From assembly GCA_046331095.1 (NCBI GenBank), contig JAXLRM010000008.1, positions 82,814-146,813 on the forward strand: a DNA stretch of 64,000 nucleotides, given 5' to 3'. Under the pieces are notes generated by a model. The model ran no database searches, was not told the DNA's origin, and saw only the letters and a list, made by a program, of their open reading frames with translations. Below, piece by piece: positions 37,079 through 45,053 of this stretch. The DNA is from JAIBAC01 sp046331095 (GTDB lineage Bacteria; Actinomycetota; Acidimicrobiia; UBA2766). A program made the position numbers and the translations under genes. Every line of letters begins with the position of its first letter. Positions within the stretch are counted from its first letter, which is position 1.

Positions 37079-38407
37079 ATGACCACCGCCACCTCTCCGA
37101 GCGCACGTCGCGGACGAGCGGCGACGCCCGACCTCGGCGGTCGGGACCGCGTCGACGCGGTCGCCCTCGCCCTTTGGGCGGTCGTGGTCGCCGCCGCTGT
37201 CGTCTGGGGCCGGAGTCTGGGCGCCGAGCGGGTCCTGGTCGACTGGCCTCCCTTGCACGCGCTCTGGGAGCCGGGCATCGGGCTGCCCGTCCTGCTCCCG
37301 GTGGGTGTCGCGACCCTGGTGGTAGGAACTCGGCGGCTCCAGGACCGGGTCGCCTGGCGATGGCTGCTGGCGCTCGCGCTGGTCGCCGCGTTCGCCTGGC
37401 TGGTCGCCGCGAACATGTGGCGCGGCGGTGGGCTCGATCGCCTGGCCGCCCCGCTCGGGAGCCCGCAGGACTACCAGGGCGACTTGGCGTCTTTCAGCGG
37501 TCCGCTGGACACCCTCGCCCACTACACCGAGCGGCTCCCCCTCCTCGGGACGCACAACCGCGGCCACCCGCCGGGGCCGCTGATCGCCTTCGAGGTGCTG
37601 CGCGCGCTGGGGATCGTAGACCTACGCGCGGTCGCGATCCTGGTGTGCCTCGCGGGCGCGTCCGTCGTCGTCCCCGTTGCCGCCGTACTGCGCCGCGTCG
37701 GGGGCGAGGACCGTGCCAGACGCCTGCTCCCGTTGCTGGTCCTCGCACCGTACGTTCTGTGGCTCGGGGTCAGCTTCGACTCGGTCTTCTGCGCCGCTGC
37801 CGCGTGGACCGCCTTCCTCTGGCTGCACGCGAGTCGGAGCCGCCGGCTGCTCCAGGCCGCCACGGGCGTGTGCTTCGGCGTGATGCTCATGCTCAGCTAC
37901 GGGCTCGCCCCGTTCGCGCTCGTGCTGCTGTCGCTACGCCGGGACCGGCGTTCGGTGTGCTTGGCCGCCGGCGGGGTGGCTGCCGTCCTCGTGGCCGCCT
38001 GGGCGGCAGGCTTCGCGTGGCCGGCAGGCTTGGCCGCCACCAATGTGGAGTACCAGGCGACGTACCACCTCCAGGGTGGCCGCCCGGGCTGGTACTGGTG
38101 GCTCGGCGACCTGGGTGCGCTCGCCATCGCCACCGGGCCCGCGGTGGCCCTGTCGGCCGGGAGGGCGATCCGCGGCTTGCGCCTGCGGGATCCCGGTATC
38201 ACCCCCTGGGCGCCCACCCTCGCGGCGGCCGTTGCCGTGGCGTTCATGGTCGTGTCGGGCCTGACAAAGGCCGAGGTCGAGCGGATCTGGCTCCCGTACA
38301 TGCCGTGGCTGCTACTTGCGGCGCCGGCAGACCGGCGCGGCATCCTGAGCTCCGTCCAGGCCTCGTGGACCCTCACGATCAGCGCGCTGGTGCTTCCCTG
38401 GTGGTGA
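37079..38407 (+). CDS. Polytopic membrane protein, putative GT-C glycosyltransferase
   Basis: The 442-residue protein has about ten membrane helices (ALALWAVVVAAAVVW, LLALALVAAFAWLVAANMW, VAILVCLAGASVVVPVAAVL, LLPLLVLAPYVLWLGVSF and others). The loop LPLLGTHNRGHPPGPLIAFEVL resembles the HxPG loop of GT-C polyprenyl-phosphate-dependent glycosyltransferases. The preceding acidic loop (QDYQGDL) could hold the catalytic Asp. It starts at ATG 37079, 115 bp from the divergent GT2 gene, and ends just before repeat locus B. A cell-envelope glycosylation role is inferred from fold and neighbour only. Confidence 0.75.
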   Translation: MTTATSPSARRGRAATPDLGGRDRVDAVALALWAVVVAAAVVWGRSLGAERVLVDWPPLHALWEPGIGLPVLLPVGVATLVVGTRRLQDRVAWRWLLALALVAAFAWLVAANMWRGGGLDRLAAPLGSPQDYQGDLASFSGPLDTLAHYTERLPLLGTHNRGHPPGPLIAFEVLRALGIVDLRAVAILVCLAGASVVVPVAAVLRRVGGEDRARRLLPLLVLAPYVLWLGVSFDSVFCAAAAWTAFLWLHASRSRRLLQAATGVCFGVMLMLSYGLAPFALVLLSLRRDRRSVCLAAGGVAAVLVAAWAAGFAWPAGLAATNVEYQATYHLQGGRPGWYWWLGDLGALAIATGPAVALSAGRAIRGLRLRDPGITPWAPTLAAAVAVAFMVVSGLTKAEVERIWLPYMPWLLLAAPADRRGILSSVQASWTLTISALVLPWW

Positions 38408-38434
38408 CCGCGGAGCTGCACCCCCCCGACCCCC

Positions 38435-38547
38435 CGACGTGGGGACGCAAACCGGGCTGTGAACCCCTCTCACGTCCCCACGTCGTTCCGACCCCCCGAC
38501 GTGGGGACGCAAAACGGGTCGTGAACCCCTCTCACGTCCCCACGTCG
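38435..38547. repeat. 51-bp dyad repeat, locus B (two units, 62-bp period)
   Basis: Units lie at 38435-38485 and 38497-38547, with arms identical to those at locus A. Unit 1 has CAAACCGGGCTG in its centre and unit 2 the same centre as locus A. The spacer TTCCGACCCCC is the locus-A spacer with one change. The pair fills the gap between the convergent GT-C gene and rimI, whose stop codon lies 3 bp further on. It marks the right edge of the inserted module. Confidence 0.93.
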
Positions 38548-38549
38548 GT

Positions 38550-39122
38550 TCAGGGGGGCGGGATGTCGGGCTCGACACGGGTGGTTCCCCCGAGCGTGTC
38601 GACGATCCTCAGGAGACGCGCTCTGTACTCGGGCGTGTCGATCCCGTCGGCGGTCATGATCACGGCGTCGATGCGCTCGCCGTCCACCGTGTAATAGCCC
38701 TTGCGCACCCCGACCGGCATGTAGCCGAACCCGGCGTACAGACGCTGCGCGGCGCGGTTGTCGGCACGTACCTCGAGGGTCGCGAGCGTGGCCCCGCGTT
38801 CGAGTGCGGCCGCCGTCAACTGCAACAGCAGACGCTTGGCGAGACCACGGCGCTGCCATGCCGGGTCGACGGCGACGGTGGCCACGTGGGCCTGGTCGCC
38901 CGCCATGAGCACACCCCCGTAGCCGCGTACGGTGCCGCCCACCGACGCCACGTAGTAGGCACGCGTCGACAGCTTCGAGAGCTCGGACTCGAACAGCGAC
39001 CTGCTCCACGGCGCCGGGTAGGCGGCCTGTTCGATCGCCAGCACGGCGTCGAGATGAGCCGCCCGCATGGGCGAGATCACCACGTCGAGGCGGTCGTGGT
39101 TCGCGTTGTCGGCGTCAGGCAC
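38550..39122 (-). CDS. rimI: Ribosomal protein alanine N-acetyltransferase-like (RimI)
   Basis: The 190-residue GNAT acetyltransferase shows PAPWSRSLFESELSK near the N-terminus and the acetyl-CoA loop VDPAWQRRGLAKRLL. LEVRADNRAAQRLYAGFGYMPVGVRKGYY is the RimI signature. It follows tsaB with an 8-nt overlap, as in the common tsaE-tsaB-rimI-tsaD arrangement. The last residues (TRVEPDIPPP) reach to 3 bp from the dyad repeat pair. Confidence 0.92.
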   Translation of the reverse strand: MPDADNANHDRLDVVISPMRAAHLDAVLAIEQAAYPAPWSRSLFESELSKLSTRAYYVASVGGTVRGYGGVLMAGDQAHVATVAVDPAWQRRGLAKRLLLQLTAAALERGATLATLEVRADNRAAQRLYAGFGYMPVGVRKGYYTVDGERIDAVIMTADGIDTPEYRARLLRIVDTLGGTTRVEPDIPPP

Positions 39123-39819
39123 TGCTGCGACGCGCCTCCCACTTGATCTCGGCGTCGGATCGGCGCAAGTAGAGAGGTGCGACGTCGTGAGCCCTCACGA
39201 AGTCCTCGCGGTCGAAGCGCCCCGTCGCGACCGCGACCGCAGCCGCCGCCGTCGGGTGCGCGGTCAGCACGTCGCCCACCTCGACGTGGTCGACCTTGGC
39301 GAGCACGTCTCTGTACTCGACGGCGCCGGTCCCGACCACGAGGGTCTCACCGCCCTCGGCGACGATGTCGGCGGCGAGCGCCTCGGGCGTGCAGACCGCG
39401 TAGTCCCCGATGCGCTCGACCCCGCCGGGGACAGGCACGTAGCGTGCCCAGAACACCTCGCCGCGCCTCGCGTCGACGGCGGCGACCACGGACCGGCCCG
39501 AGTGCCGAACGGCCATCGCCACGAGGTCGAGTCCGCTGAGGGCGACAACGGGCAGGTCGAGCGACACGGCCACCGCCTTGGCGGTCGCGATTCCGACACG
39601 CAAGCCGCTGAAGAGCCCCGGCCCGTGATCGACCACGACACCCGTGATCTCCGACGCCGTGCAGCCCGCCGATCTCAGGCAGAACTCGATCGCGGGCGCC
39701 ACGAACTCGGCGTGGGCATGCGGTCGCGCCAGCCGAGCCTCGGCGAGGACGCCCGCTCGTGTCCCCAGCCCGACCGAGCTCCGAGACGTCGCGGTGCAGA
39801 TCGCGAGCACCAAGGTCAC
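39115..39819 (-). CDS. tsaB: tRNA threonylcarbamoyladenosine biosynthesis protein TsaB
   Basis: The 234-residue ASKHA-fold partner of TsaD begins VTLVLAICTATSRSSVG and carries the family hallmark VVDHGPGLFSGLRVGIATAKAVA. VVAAVDARRGEVFWARY follows. It lacks the metal site, as TsaB does, and serves as the TsaD dimer platform in t6A synthesis. The GTG start overlaps the tsaE stop (GTGA). Confidence 0.95.
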   Translation of the reverse strand: MTLVLAICTATSRSSVGLGTRAGVLAEARLARPHAHAEFVAPAIEFCLRSAGCTASEITGVVVDHGPGLFSGLRVGIATAKAVAVSLDLPVVALSGLDLVAMAVRHSGRSVVAAVDARRGEVFWARYVPVPGGVERIGDYAVCTPEALAADIVAEGGETLVVGTGAVEYRDVLAKVDHVEVGDVLTAHPTAAAAVAVATGRFDREDFVRAHDVAPLYLRRSDAEIKWEARRSSA

Positions 39820-40322
39820 CTGGTCGCCTCCAGTCCTGCGAGCCGACCGGCCCAGCGCGTGCCCACGGGCCGCAGCACGAAACGACGCTCGTCCGCCACG
39901 TCCGGCGGACCGTAGTCGATGACGATCTCGAGGCGGTCGGGCCCGAAGACCGCTGCCACGGCAGCACCCCACTCGACGAGGAGCACGCGGTCGGGGCCGC
40001 CGAGGTCGTCGAGCCCGAGGTCCTCGACCTCGGCGACGCGTTCGAGCCGGTACAGGTCGACGTGGGTCACGCCGAGGCCGCCCGCGCCCTCGTACTCGTG
40101 GACCAGGGTGTAGGTGGGGCTCGTGACCTCGGTGGTGACCCCCAACGCCCACGCCAGCTCGCGCACGAACGTGGTCTTGCCGGCGCCGAGCGGACCGTCG
40201 AGGAGGACGACGTCGCCGGGGCCCAGCAGCGCCGCCACCCTCCGTGCGAGTTCGGCCGTCTCCGCGACGGTGCGGACCTCGACGCTCAGCGCCGGCTCAG
40301 AAGAGGCCGAGTTGTCCGGCAT
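39816..40322 (-). CDS. tsaE: tRNA threonylcarbamoyladenosine biosynthesis ATPase TsaE
   Basis: The 168-residue P-loop ATPase has Walker A GPLGAGKTTFVREL, SPTYTLVHEYEG, and VTHVDLYRLERVAEVEDLGLDD with LLVEWGAAV. It resets the TsaD-TsaB complex during t6A synthesis. The start ATG 40322 overlaps the uracil-DNA glycosylase 3' end by 26 nt. Confidence 0.95.
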   Translation of the reverse strand: MPDNSASSEPALSVEVRTVAETAELARRVAALLGPGDVVLLDGPLGAGKTTFVRELAWALGVTTEVTSPTYTLVHEYEGAGGLGVTHVDLYRLERVAEVEDLGLDDLGGPDRVLLVEWGAAVAAVFGPDRLEIVIDYGPPDVADERRFVLRPVGTRWAGRLAGLEATR

Positions 40323-41007
40323 CGTCCGCAGCCGTGTCCGAGGTGGCGACCACCGTTTCGCGCAGGTCGATCTCCGCGTCGACACGCTCGGGTGCATCCA
40401 CACCCGTGGCGGCTCCCGCGGAGGCGGCCCTGTTCTTCGCCCTGTACGTGCGCGCCTTGTCGATCGTCGCCCGGATCACCGCGAAGTCCTCGCGGGCGTC
40501 CTGGAGCTTGGACGCGCCACCGCGCAGCACCGCGGCCGGATGCAGCGTGGGGATCAGAGTGGCGTCGTTGCGCCACCGGAACCGCCGGCCGCGCACACGT
40601 GTCACCCCCACCTGACGGTCGAGCAGGTACCGCGTCGCGAATGCGCCCAGGCTCACGACCACGAGCGGGTCGAGGAGCTCGAGTTGGCGGTCCAGGTACG
40701 GCGTGCACGACGCGATCTCGCCCGGTTCGGGGTCGCGGTTGCCCGGCGGGCGGCACTTGAGGATGTTGCAGATGTAGACCTGCTCACGCTCGATGCCCAC
40801 GTCGGCGCAGAGGCGGTTCAACAGGTTGCCCGCCGCGCCCACGAAGGGGACCCCCTGCTCGTCCTCGTTGCGGCCGGGTGCCTCGCCGACGAAGACGAGG
40901 TCGGCTGTCTCGCTCCCCGTGCCGAACACGACCGTGTTGCGCGTCTCGCACAGGACGCACGCGGTGCACGCCTCTGCCTCGGCGCCGAGCTCCTCGAGTG
41001 CGGTCAC
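40297..41007 (-). CDS. udg: Family 4 uracil-DNA glycosylase (iron-sulfur)
   Basis: The 236-residue enzyme removes uracil from DNA. Cluster cysteines are in CTACVLC (Cys14/17/20) and in ILKCRPPGNRDPEPGEIASC. The active-site loop is GEAPGRNEDEQGVPFVGAAG and the leucine-loop equivalent is LHPAAVLRG. A tail of about 50 residues ends GQLGLF, which matches the QLxLF type of beta-clamp-binding motif and may tether the enzyme to the replisome. It starts at GTG 41007, overlapping the P1-peptidase stop. Confidence 0.94.
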   Translation of the reverse strand: MTALEELGAEAEACTACVLCETRNTVVFGTGSETADLVFVGEAPGRNEDEQGVPFVGAAGNLLNRLCADVGIEREQVYICNILKCRPPGNRDPEPGEIASCTPYLDRQLELLDPLVVVSLGAFATRYLLDRQVGVTRVRGRRFRWRNDATLIPTLHPAAVLRGGASKLQDAREDFAVIRATIDKARTYRAKNRAASAGAATGVDAPERVDAEIDLRETVVATSDTAADDAGQLGLF

Positions 41008-41924
41008 GGCTGCCCCTCCTCCGCCGACTCCGCCCCGGTTCTAGTAGCGGTCACCGCGTGGCGGGTGGCAGCGGCGACGATGCCGGCGACCGCGGCCACG
41101 GCCGCATCCACGATCCCGGGATCCGCCGGCGCGGGCCCGGTCCCGGTCGCGAGCACGAAGACGGTGTCGCCGTCGTATCGGGTGTGGGAAGGGCGCAGGC
41201 ACCGGGCGAAGCCGTCGTGGGCGGCCTGAGCGAGGACGTACGCCTCCGCCGGGGCGAACACGGCGTCGACGGTCACGACCGCGACCGTCGTGTTCGTGCG
41301 CGTGATCGGGGCCACCGGCTCGGTCCCCGTGGCGGCACGGCTCCCGGCGACGACCTCACCGGATTCGCCGACGACGTCGCCGAGGGCATTGGCGACCACG
41401 ATCGCGCCCAGCGCGACCCCGGCAACCTCCTCGCACTCGGCACCGACGCCGCCGGGTACCGCCCATTCCGCTCCGTGGACCTTGCCCACGGTCGCGCCCG
41501 CCCCGGCGCCGACACGACCCCACGGCGGTTCCGCGGTCGCCACGTCGAGGGCCAGCGCTCCCGCCTCCGCCGGCGGCCACGTGCCCCCCGATGCGACGAG
41601 GTCGAACACGCAAGCGGCGGGCACGATCGGGACCGGACCCCCGGGGGTCGGCACGCCGCGGCCGCGCCGGACCATCGCCTCGGCGACCGTGTTCGCCGAC
41701 CCGAGGCCGAGCGCTGACCCGCCCGAGAGCACGACCGCGTCGACTCGTTCGACGAGCCGCCACGGAGCGAGGGCGTCCGTCTCACGTGTCGCCGGGGCGT
41801 TGCCACGCACGTCGACGCCCGCGATCGCGGGCGCGTCGGGCACGACCACGGTCGTGCCGGTCGTCCCCCCCGGAGCCGTCCAGTGCCCGACACGCACGCC
41901 GGGCCCGAGCCGGCCAGCGGTCAA
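41004..41924 (-). CDS. P1 family (DmpA/aminopeptidase-like) Ntn hydrolase
   Basis: The 306-residue protein of the S58/DmpA group begins GPGVRVGHWTAPGGTTGTTVV. It has VVLSGGSALGLGSANTVAEAM and the autocleavage region TRTNTTVAVVTVDAVF, where the residue after Asn would become the N-terminal nucleophile. Members include beta-peptidyl aminopeptidases and L-aminopeptidase/D-esterases, along with many of unknown function. TTG 41924 overlaps the alr stop. Its place between alr and udg suggests shared transcription rather than shared function. Confidence 0.85.
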   Translation of the reverse strand: MTAGRLGPGVRVGHWTAPGGTTGTTVVVPDAPAIAGVDVRGNAPATRETDALAPWRLVERVDAVVLSGGSALGLGSANTVAEAMVRRGRGVPTPGGPVPIVPAACVFDLVASGGTWPPAEAGALALDVATAEPPWGRVGAGAGATVGKVHGAEWAVPGGVGAECEEVAGVALGAIVVANALGDVVGESGEVVAGSRAATGTEPVAPITRTNTTVAVVTVDAVFAPAEAYVLAQAAHDGFARCLRPSHTRYDGDTVFVLATGTGPAPADPGIVDAAVAAVAGIVAAATRHAVTATRTGAESAEEGQP

Positions 41925-43069
41925 CGTCCGCTCCGCACGTGGACCCGGGGGACGCGGGCGCCGATGCCGCAGGTGACCTCGTATCCGATCGTCCCGAGCT
42001 TGGCGGCCCACTCCTCGGCGCGGATCTCGGCTTCGCCCTGGCGCCCGATGAGGACGACCTCCGTGCCGACCGGCATCTCGTCGTCGCCGAGGTCGACCAT
42101 GAACTGGTCCATGGTGATCGTGCCCGCTATCGGGCGGCGGTGCCCGCCGACGAGGACCTCGGCCCTGCCCGAGAGCCCGCGGCGCACGCCGTCGTGGTAG
42201 CCGAGAGGAACGGTCCCGACCCACGACGGCCGGTCGAGCTCGTAGCGGTGGCCGTAGCTGATCCGCTCGCCCGGATCGAGCCTGCGCACGTGCGCCAGCT
42301 CCGAGACCAGCGTCAGCGCCGGTACGAGCCTCCCGGTTCCTGCCAAGCCGGGTGCGGGGGCGATTCCGTAGAGGGCGATGCCGCAGCGCACCATGTCGTA
42401 TCGGTACCGCTCCGCGTCGACGAGGGTGGCAGCCGAGTTGGCCGCGTGGAGGACTCCCGGATCGACGCCGGCCGCCGCGATGTCCGCGACGACCGCGTCG
42501 AACAGCTTCGCCTGCGTCTCGGTGCAGTCGAGGTCGGGTTCGTCGGCGACCGCGAAGTGGGTCCACGTCCCTCCGAGGCGCAGCCCGGCCGCGGCCTCGA
42601 TGCGGCGTGCGAGGCCGGGGGCGGCATCGGGTTGGCAACCCACGCGGTTCATCCCGGTGTTGACCTTCAGGTGGACTGCGACGTCGCGCCCGGCTGCGGA
42701 AGCTGCCCGCGCCAGCGCGTCGACGCCGGCCTCGGTGTACACGGTGGCCGTCGCCCCGGCGTCGACGAGAGCGGCCTCCGCTCCGGGGGGTGCCTGCGAC
42801 AGGAGCAGCACCGGAGCGCCGATGCCGGCACCACGCAGGTCGAGGACCTCCTCGACGAGGGCGACTCCGAGCATCGCGGCGCCCGCCTCCAACGCCGCGG
42901 ACGCGACCGGCACGGCACCGTGGCCGTAGCCGTCGGCCTTCACGACGGCGCAGAGGGCGGCCGGCGCCGCGATACGGCACAGGTAGCCGGTGTTGGCGGC
43001 GATGGCATCGAGGTCGACGAGCGCGCGGGACGGTCGGAACGACACCGGCGGGAGGGGTCCGGCGGTCAC
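41921..43069 (-). CDS. alr: Alanine racemase
   Basis: The 382-residue PLP enzyme makes D-alanine for peptidoglycan. The PLP lysine is Lys44 in VVKADGYGHGA. LKVNTGMNRVG, THFAVADEPD, the second base region ISYGHRY and LGYHDGVRRGLSG are present, and the C-terminal domain contains GTITMDQFMVDL. GTG 43069 overlaps the nnrD stop (GTGA). Confidence 0.97.
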   Translation of the reverse strand: MTAGPLPPVSFRPSRALVDLDAIAANTGYLCRIAAPAALCAVVKADGYGHGAVPVASAALEAGAAMLGVALVEEVLDLRGAGIGAPVLLLSQAPPGAEAALVDAGATATVYTEAGVDALARAASAAGRDVAVHLKVNTGMNRVGCQPDAAPGLARRIEAAAGLRLGGTWTHFAVADEPDLDCTETQAKLFDAVVADIAAAGVDPGVLHAANSAATLVDAERYRYDMVRCGIALYGIAPAPGLAGTGRLVPALTLVSELAHVRRLDPGERISYGHRYELDRPSWVGTVPLGYHDGVRRGLSGRAEVLVGGHRRPIAGTITMDQFMVDLGDDEMPVGTEVVLIGRQGEAEIRAEEWAAKLGTIGYEVTCGIGARVPRVHVRSGR

Positions 43070-44562
43070 GTGCGCGCCTCGGCCTCGGCCGCAGGGATCT
43101 GCGCGGCGATGTCGCCCGCCACCGGGTGGCGATCCTCGGAGCCGGCCAGGGCTCCCGCGCGGCCGTGTACGCACGCGGCTGCGACGGCGGCTTCGTGGGG
43201 ATCGGCACCGCGGGCGATGTAGGCGGCGACGATCCCGGTGAGCACGTCGCCGCTGCCCGCCGTGGCGAGCTCGGGACCTCCGCTTCGGCACACGACCGGC
43301 ACACGACCCGGCGTCGCCACGACGGTTGCCGGACCCTTGAGCAGCACGGTGCAGCCCCAATCCGTGGCGGCGTCGACCACAGCGGTGACCCGATGCGATC
43401 CTGCGTCGAGGTCGCCGCCGAGGCGGGTGAACTCGCCCTCGTGTGGCGTCAGGACCGTCGGTGCCTGCCGTGCCCTCAGAAGCGCCGGTTTGGCGTTGTT
43501 GAGGCCGTCGGCATCGAGCACGAGCGGCCCGGGGACGGTGGCGAGCGCGTCGGCCACGAAAGCACCCGTCCCGGGTCCGCGGCCGAGTCCGGGGCCGACG
43601 GCCACCGCTCCGAAGCGTCCGAGCGCGAAGCGCCTCGCCACAAGGTCCATGGCGGATGCCGCGACGGCGCCGTCGGCCTCGGGGAGTGGTGCCGTCATCA
43701 ACTCCCGTGCGGAGGCCGCGACTGTGGGCTGCACGCACGCGGGCACACCTGCGACGACGAGGCCGGCACCGGCGCCGAACGCCGCCGCCGCCACGAGCGC
43801 CGGCGCGCCGGCCATGCCGTCCGATCCGCCGAGGACGAGGACCGCGCCCGCGGCCCACTTGTGGGCGTCGACGGCGCGCACGGGCACGGACCCGATCGCC
43901 GTCGCGGGGTCGGCGAGGGCGGCCGCCTCCTCGCCCAGGGTGATGCCGACATGGGCGACCTCCACGGTCCCGCACAGGCGCGCACCCGGGCCGAGGACAT
44001 GGCCGAACTTGAGCGCCTCGATCGCGACGGTGAGGTCGGCCGCGAACGCATCGCCGACGACGGCGCCGGTCGCCCCGTCGACGCCCGAGGGGATGTCGAC
44101 GGCGAGAACACGGGCACCCGAGGCGTTGACGGCTGCTGCCGCGGCGGCGGGATCCCCACCGAGGCCGCCCCGGAACCCGGTCCCGAAGACCGCGTCGATG
44201 ACGACGTCGGCGGGTCCGAGCCGGCCACCCCAGGCGTCGACGGGCACGGGTCTGGTCCTGAGCCGGTCGAGGTTCGTGCGTGCGTCGCCGGAGACTCCGT
44301 CCAAGTCGCCGACGAGGACACATCGCACGGCGGCACCGGCGTCGTACAGGCGCCGGGCGACCACCCAGCCGTCGCCGCCGTTGTTGCCGGGCCCGGCGAG
44401 GACGACGAAGCGGCGTCCGCCCACCCCGCCGGCGAGGCGCACCGCTGCTCGGGTGCACGCGCTCCCGGCGCGCTCCATCAGCTCGAGCCCGGGCGTCCCC
44501 GCCGAGATCGTGGCGCGGTCGGCCGCCGCCATCTGCGCTGGGGTCACTACGGGCAGGTGCAC
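43066..44562 (-). CDS. nnrD: Bifunctional NAD(P)H-hydrate epimerase / ADP-dependent dehydratase
   Basis: The 498-residue fusion repairs hydrated NAD(P)H. The N-terminal epimerase (NnrE/YjeF-N) shows LAGPGNNGGDGWVVARRL and VIDAVFGTGFRG. The C-terminal ribokinase-like dehydratase has VGPGLGRGPGTG, LVLDADGLN, LTPHEGEFTRLGG and ATAGSGDVLTGIVAAYIA. It starts at GTG 44562, after repeat locus D. Confidence 0.95.
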   Translation of the reverse strand: MHLPVVTPAQMAAADRATISAGTPGLELMERAGSACTRAAVRLAGGVGGRRFVVLAGPGNNGGDGWVVARRLYDAGAAVRCVLVGDLDGVSGDARTNLDRLRTRPVPVDAWGGRLGPADVVIDAVFGTGFRGGLGGDPAAAAAAVNASGARVLAVDIPSGVDGATGAVVGDAFAADLTVAIEALKFGHVLGPGARLCGTVEVAHVGITLGEEAAALADPATAIGSVPVRAVDAHKWAAGAVLVLGGSDGMAGAPALVAAAAFGAGAGLVVAGVPACVQPTVAASARELMTAPLPEADGAVAASAMDLVARRFALGRFGAVAVGPGLGRGPGTGAFVADALATVPGPLVLDADGLNNAKPALLRARQAPTVLTPHEGEFTRLGGDLDAGSHRVTAVVDAATDWGCTVLLKGPATVVATPGRVPVVCRSGGPELATAGSGDVLTGIVAAYIARGADPHEAAVAAACVHGRAGALAGSEDRHPVAGDIAAQIPAAEAEART

Positions 44563-44606
44563 GCCGCGATCGTATTCCTTCCGACGAGGCGCTCGGCGCT
44601 ACCGGC

Positions 44607-44757
44607 TCCCCACGTCGACGCGACCAACCCACGTGGCGACCAACCCACGTGGGGACGCAAAGCGGGTCCACAACCCCTCTCACGTCCCCACGTCGATGCG
44701 ACCAACCCACGTGGGGACGCAAAGCGGGTCCACAACCCCTCTCACGTCCCCACGTCG
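44607..44757. repeat. 51-bp dyad repeat, locus D (two units plus fragments)
   Basis: Full units lie at 44645-44695 and 44707-44757 (62-bp period). They are preceded by a right-arm fragment (44607-44617) and a left-arm fragment (44629-44636), so at least one more unit has decayed. Both full units share CAAAGCGGGTCCACAACC, found at no other locus, and CCACG instead of CGACG at the outer left. Spacers ACGCGACCAAC and ATGCGACCAAC are near-identical. The last nine codons and stop of the neighbouring membrane-protein gene lie in unit 2. Confidence 0.93.
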
Positions 44758-45053
44758 GGGGTGGAAGGCGACGCCGCCTGGTCGCGGCGACCACGAACGA
44801 ATTCACGCAGGACGGCGCCCAGCACGCCGACGGCGAGGACGCCGAGCACGAACTGCACCGCGAAGGCGAGCCCCAGGGTGAGCGCCGGGCGTGTGTTCGT
44901 GCGGTACCAGCGCTCCCCGTTGAGGACGACGAGGGCGCTCGCGACTCCCCCGGCGAGCGCGGCCCACAGCAGCCAGTCCCGCCACAGGGGAACGTCGAAG
45001 AGCCAGAAGCGGCGCCTCTCGGTGACCGGCGGTTCAACCGCGTCGTCATTCAT
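44742..45053 (-). CDS. Two-helix membrane protein, unknown function
   Basis: The 103-residue protein has a soluble N-terminus (MNDDAVEPPVTERRRFWLFD) and two membrane helices (WLLWAALAGGVASALVVL and LGLAFAVQFVLGVLAVGVLGAVL). A basic tail follows. Its final residues TPDVGT and stop codon are encoded by the left-going arm of repeat unit D2, so insertion of the repeat supplied the present C-terminus. ATG 45053 overlaps the glmS stop (ATGA), which couples it to glmS. The family is not recognised. Confidence 0.75.
   Translation of the reverse strand: MNDDAVEPPVTERRRFWLFDVPLWRDWLLWAALAGGVASALVVLNGERWYRTNTRPALTLGLAFAVQFVLGVLAVGVLGAVLREFVRGRRDQAASPSTPDVGT

Noticed and set aside
30343..38547. Repeat-bracketed module as an insertion sequence or transposon
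   Set aside because: No transposase, integrase or target-site duplication was found. The repeats are direct, not terminal inverted.
36292..38694. 800-codon open frame on the plus strand through GT2, GT-C and the repeat
   Set aside because: It runs in the wrong frame over the GT-C gene and antisense over GT2. The real proteins there have helices and motifs; this one is low complexity.
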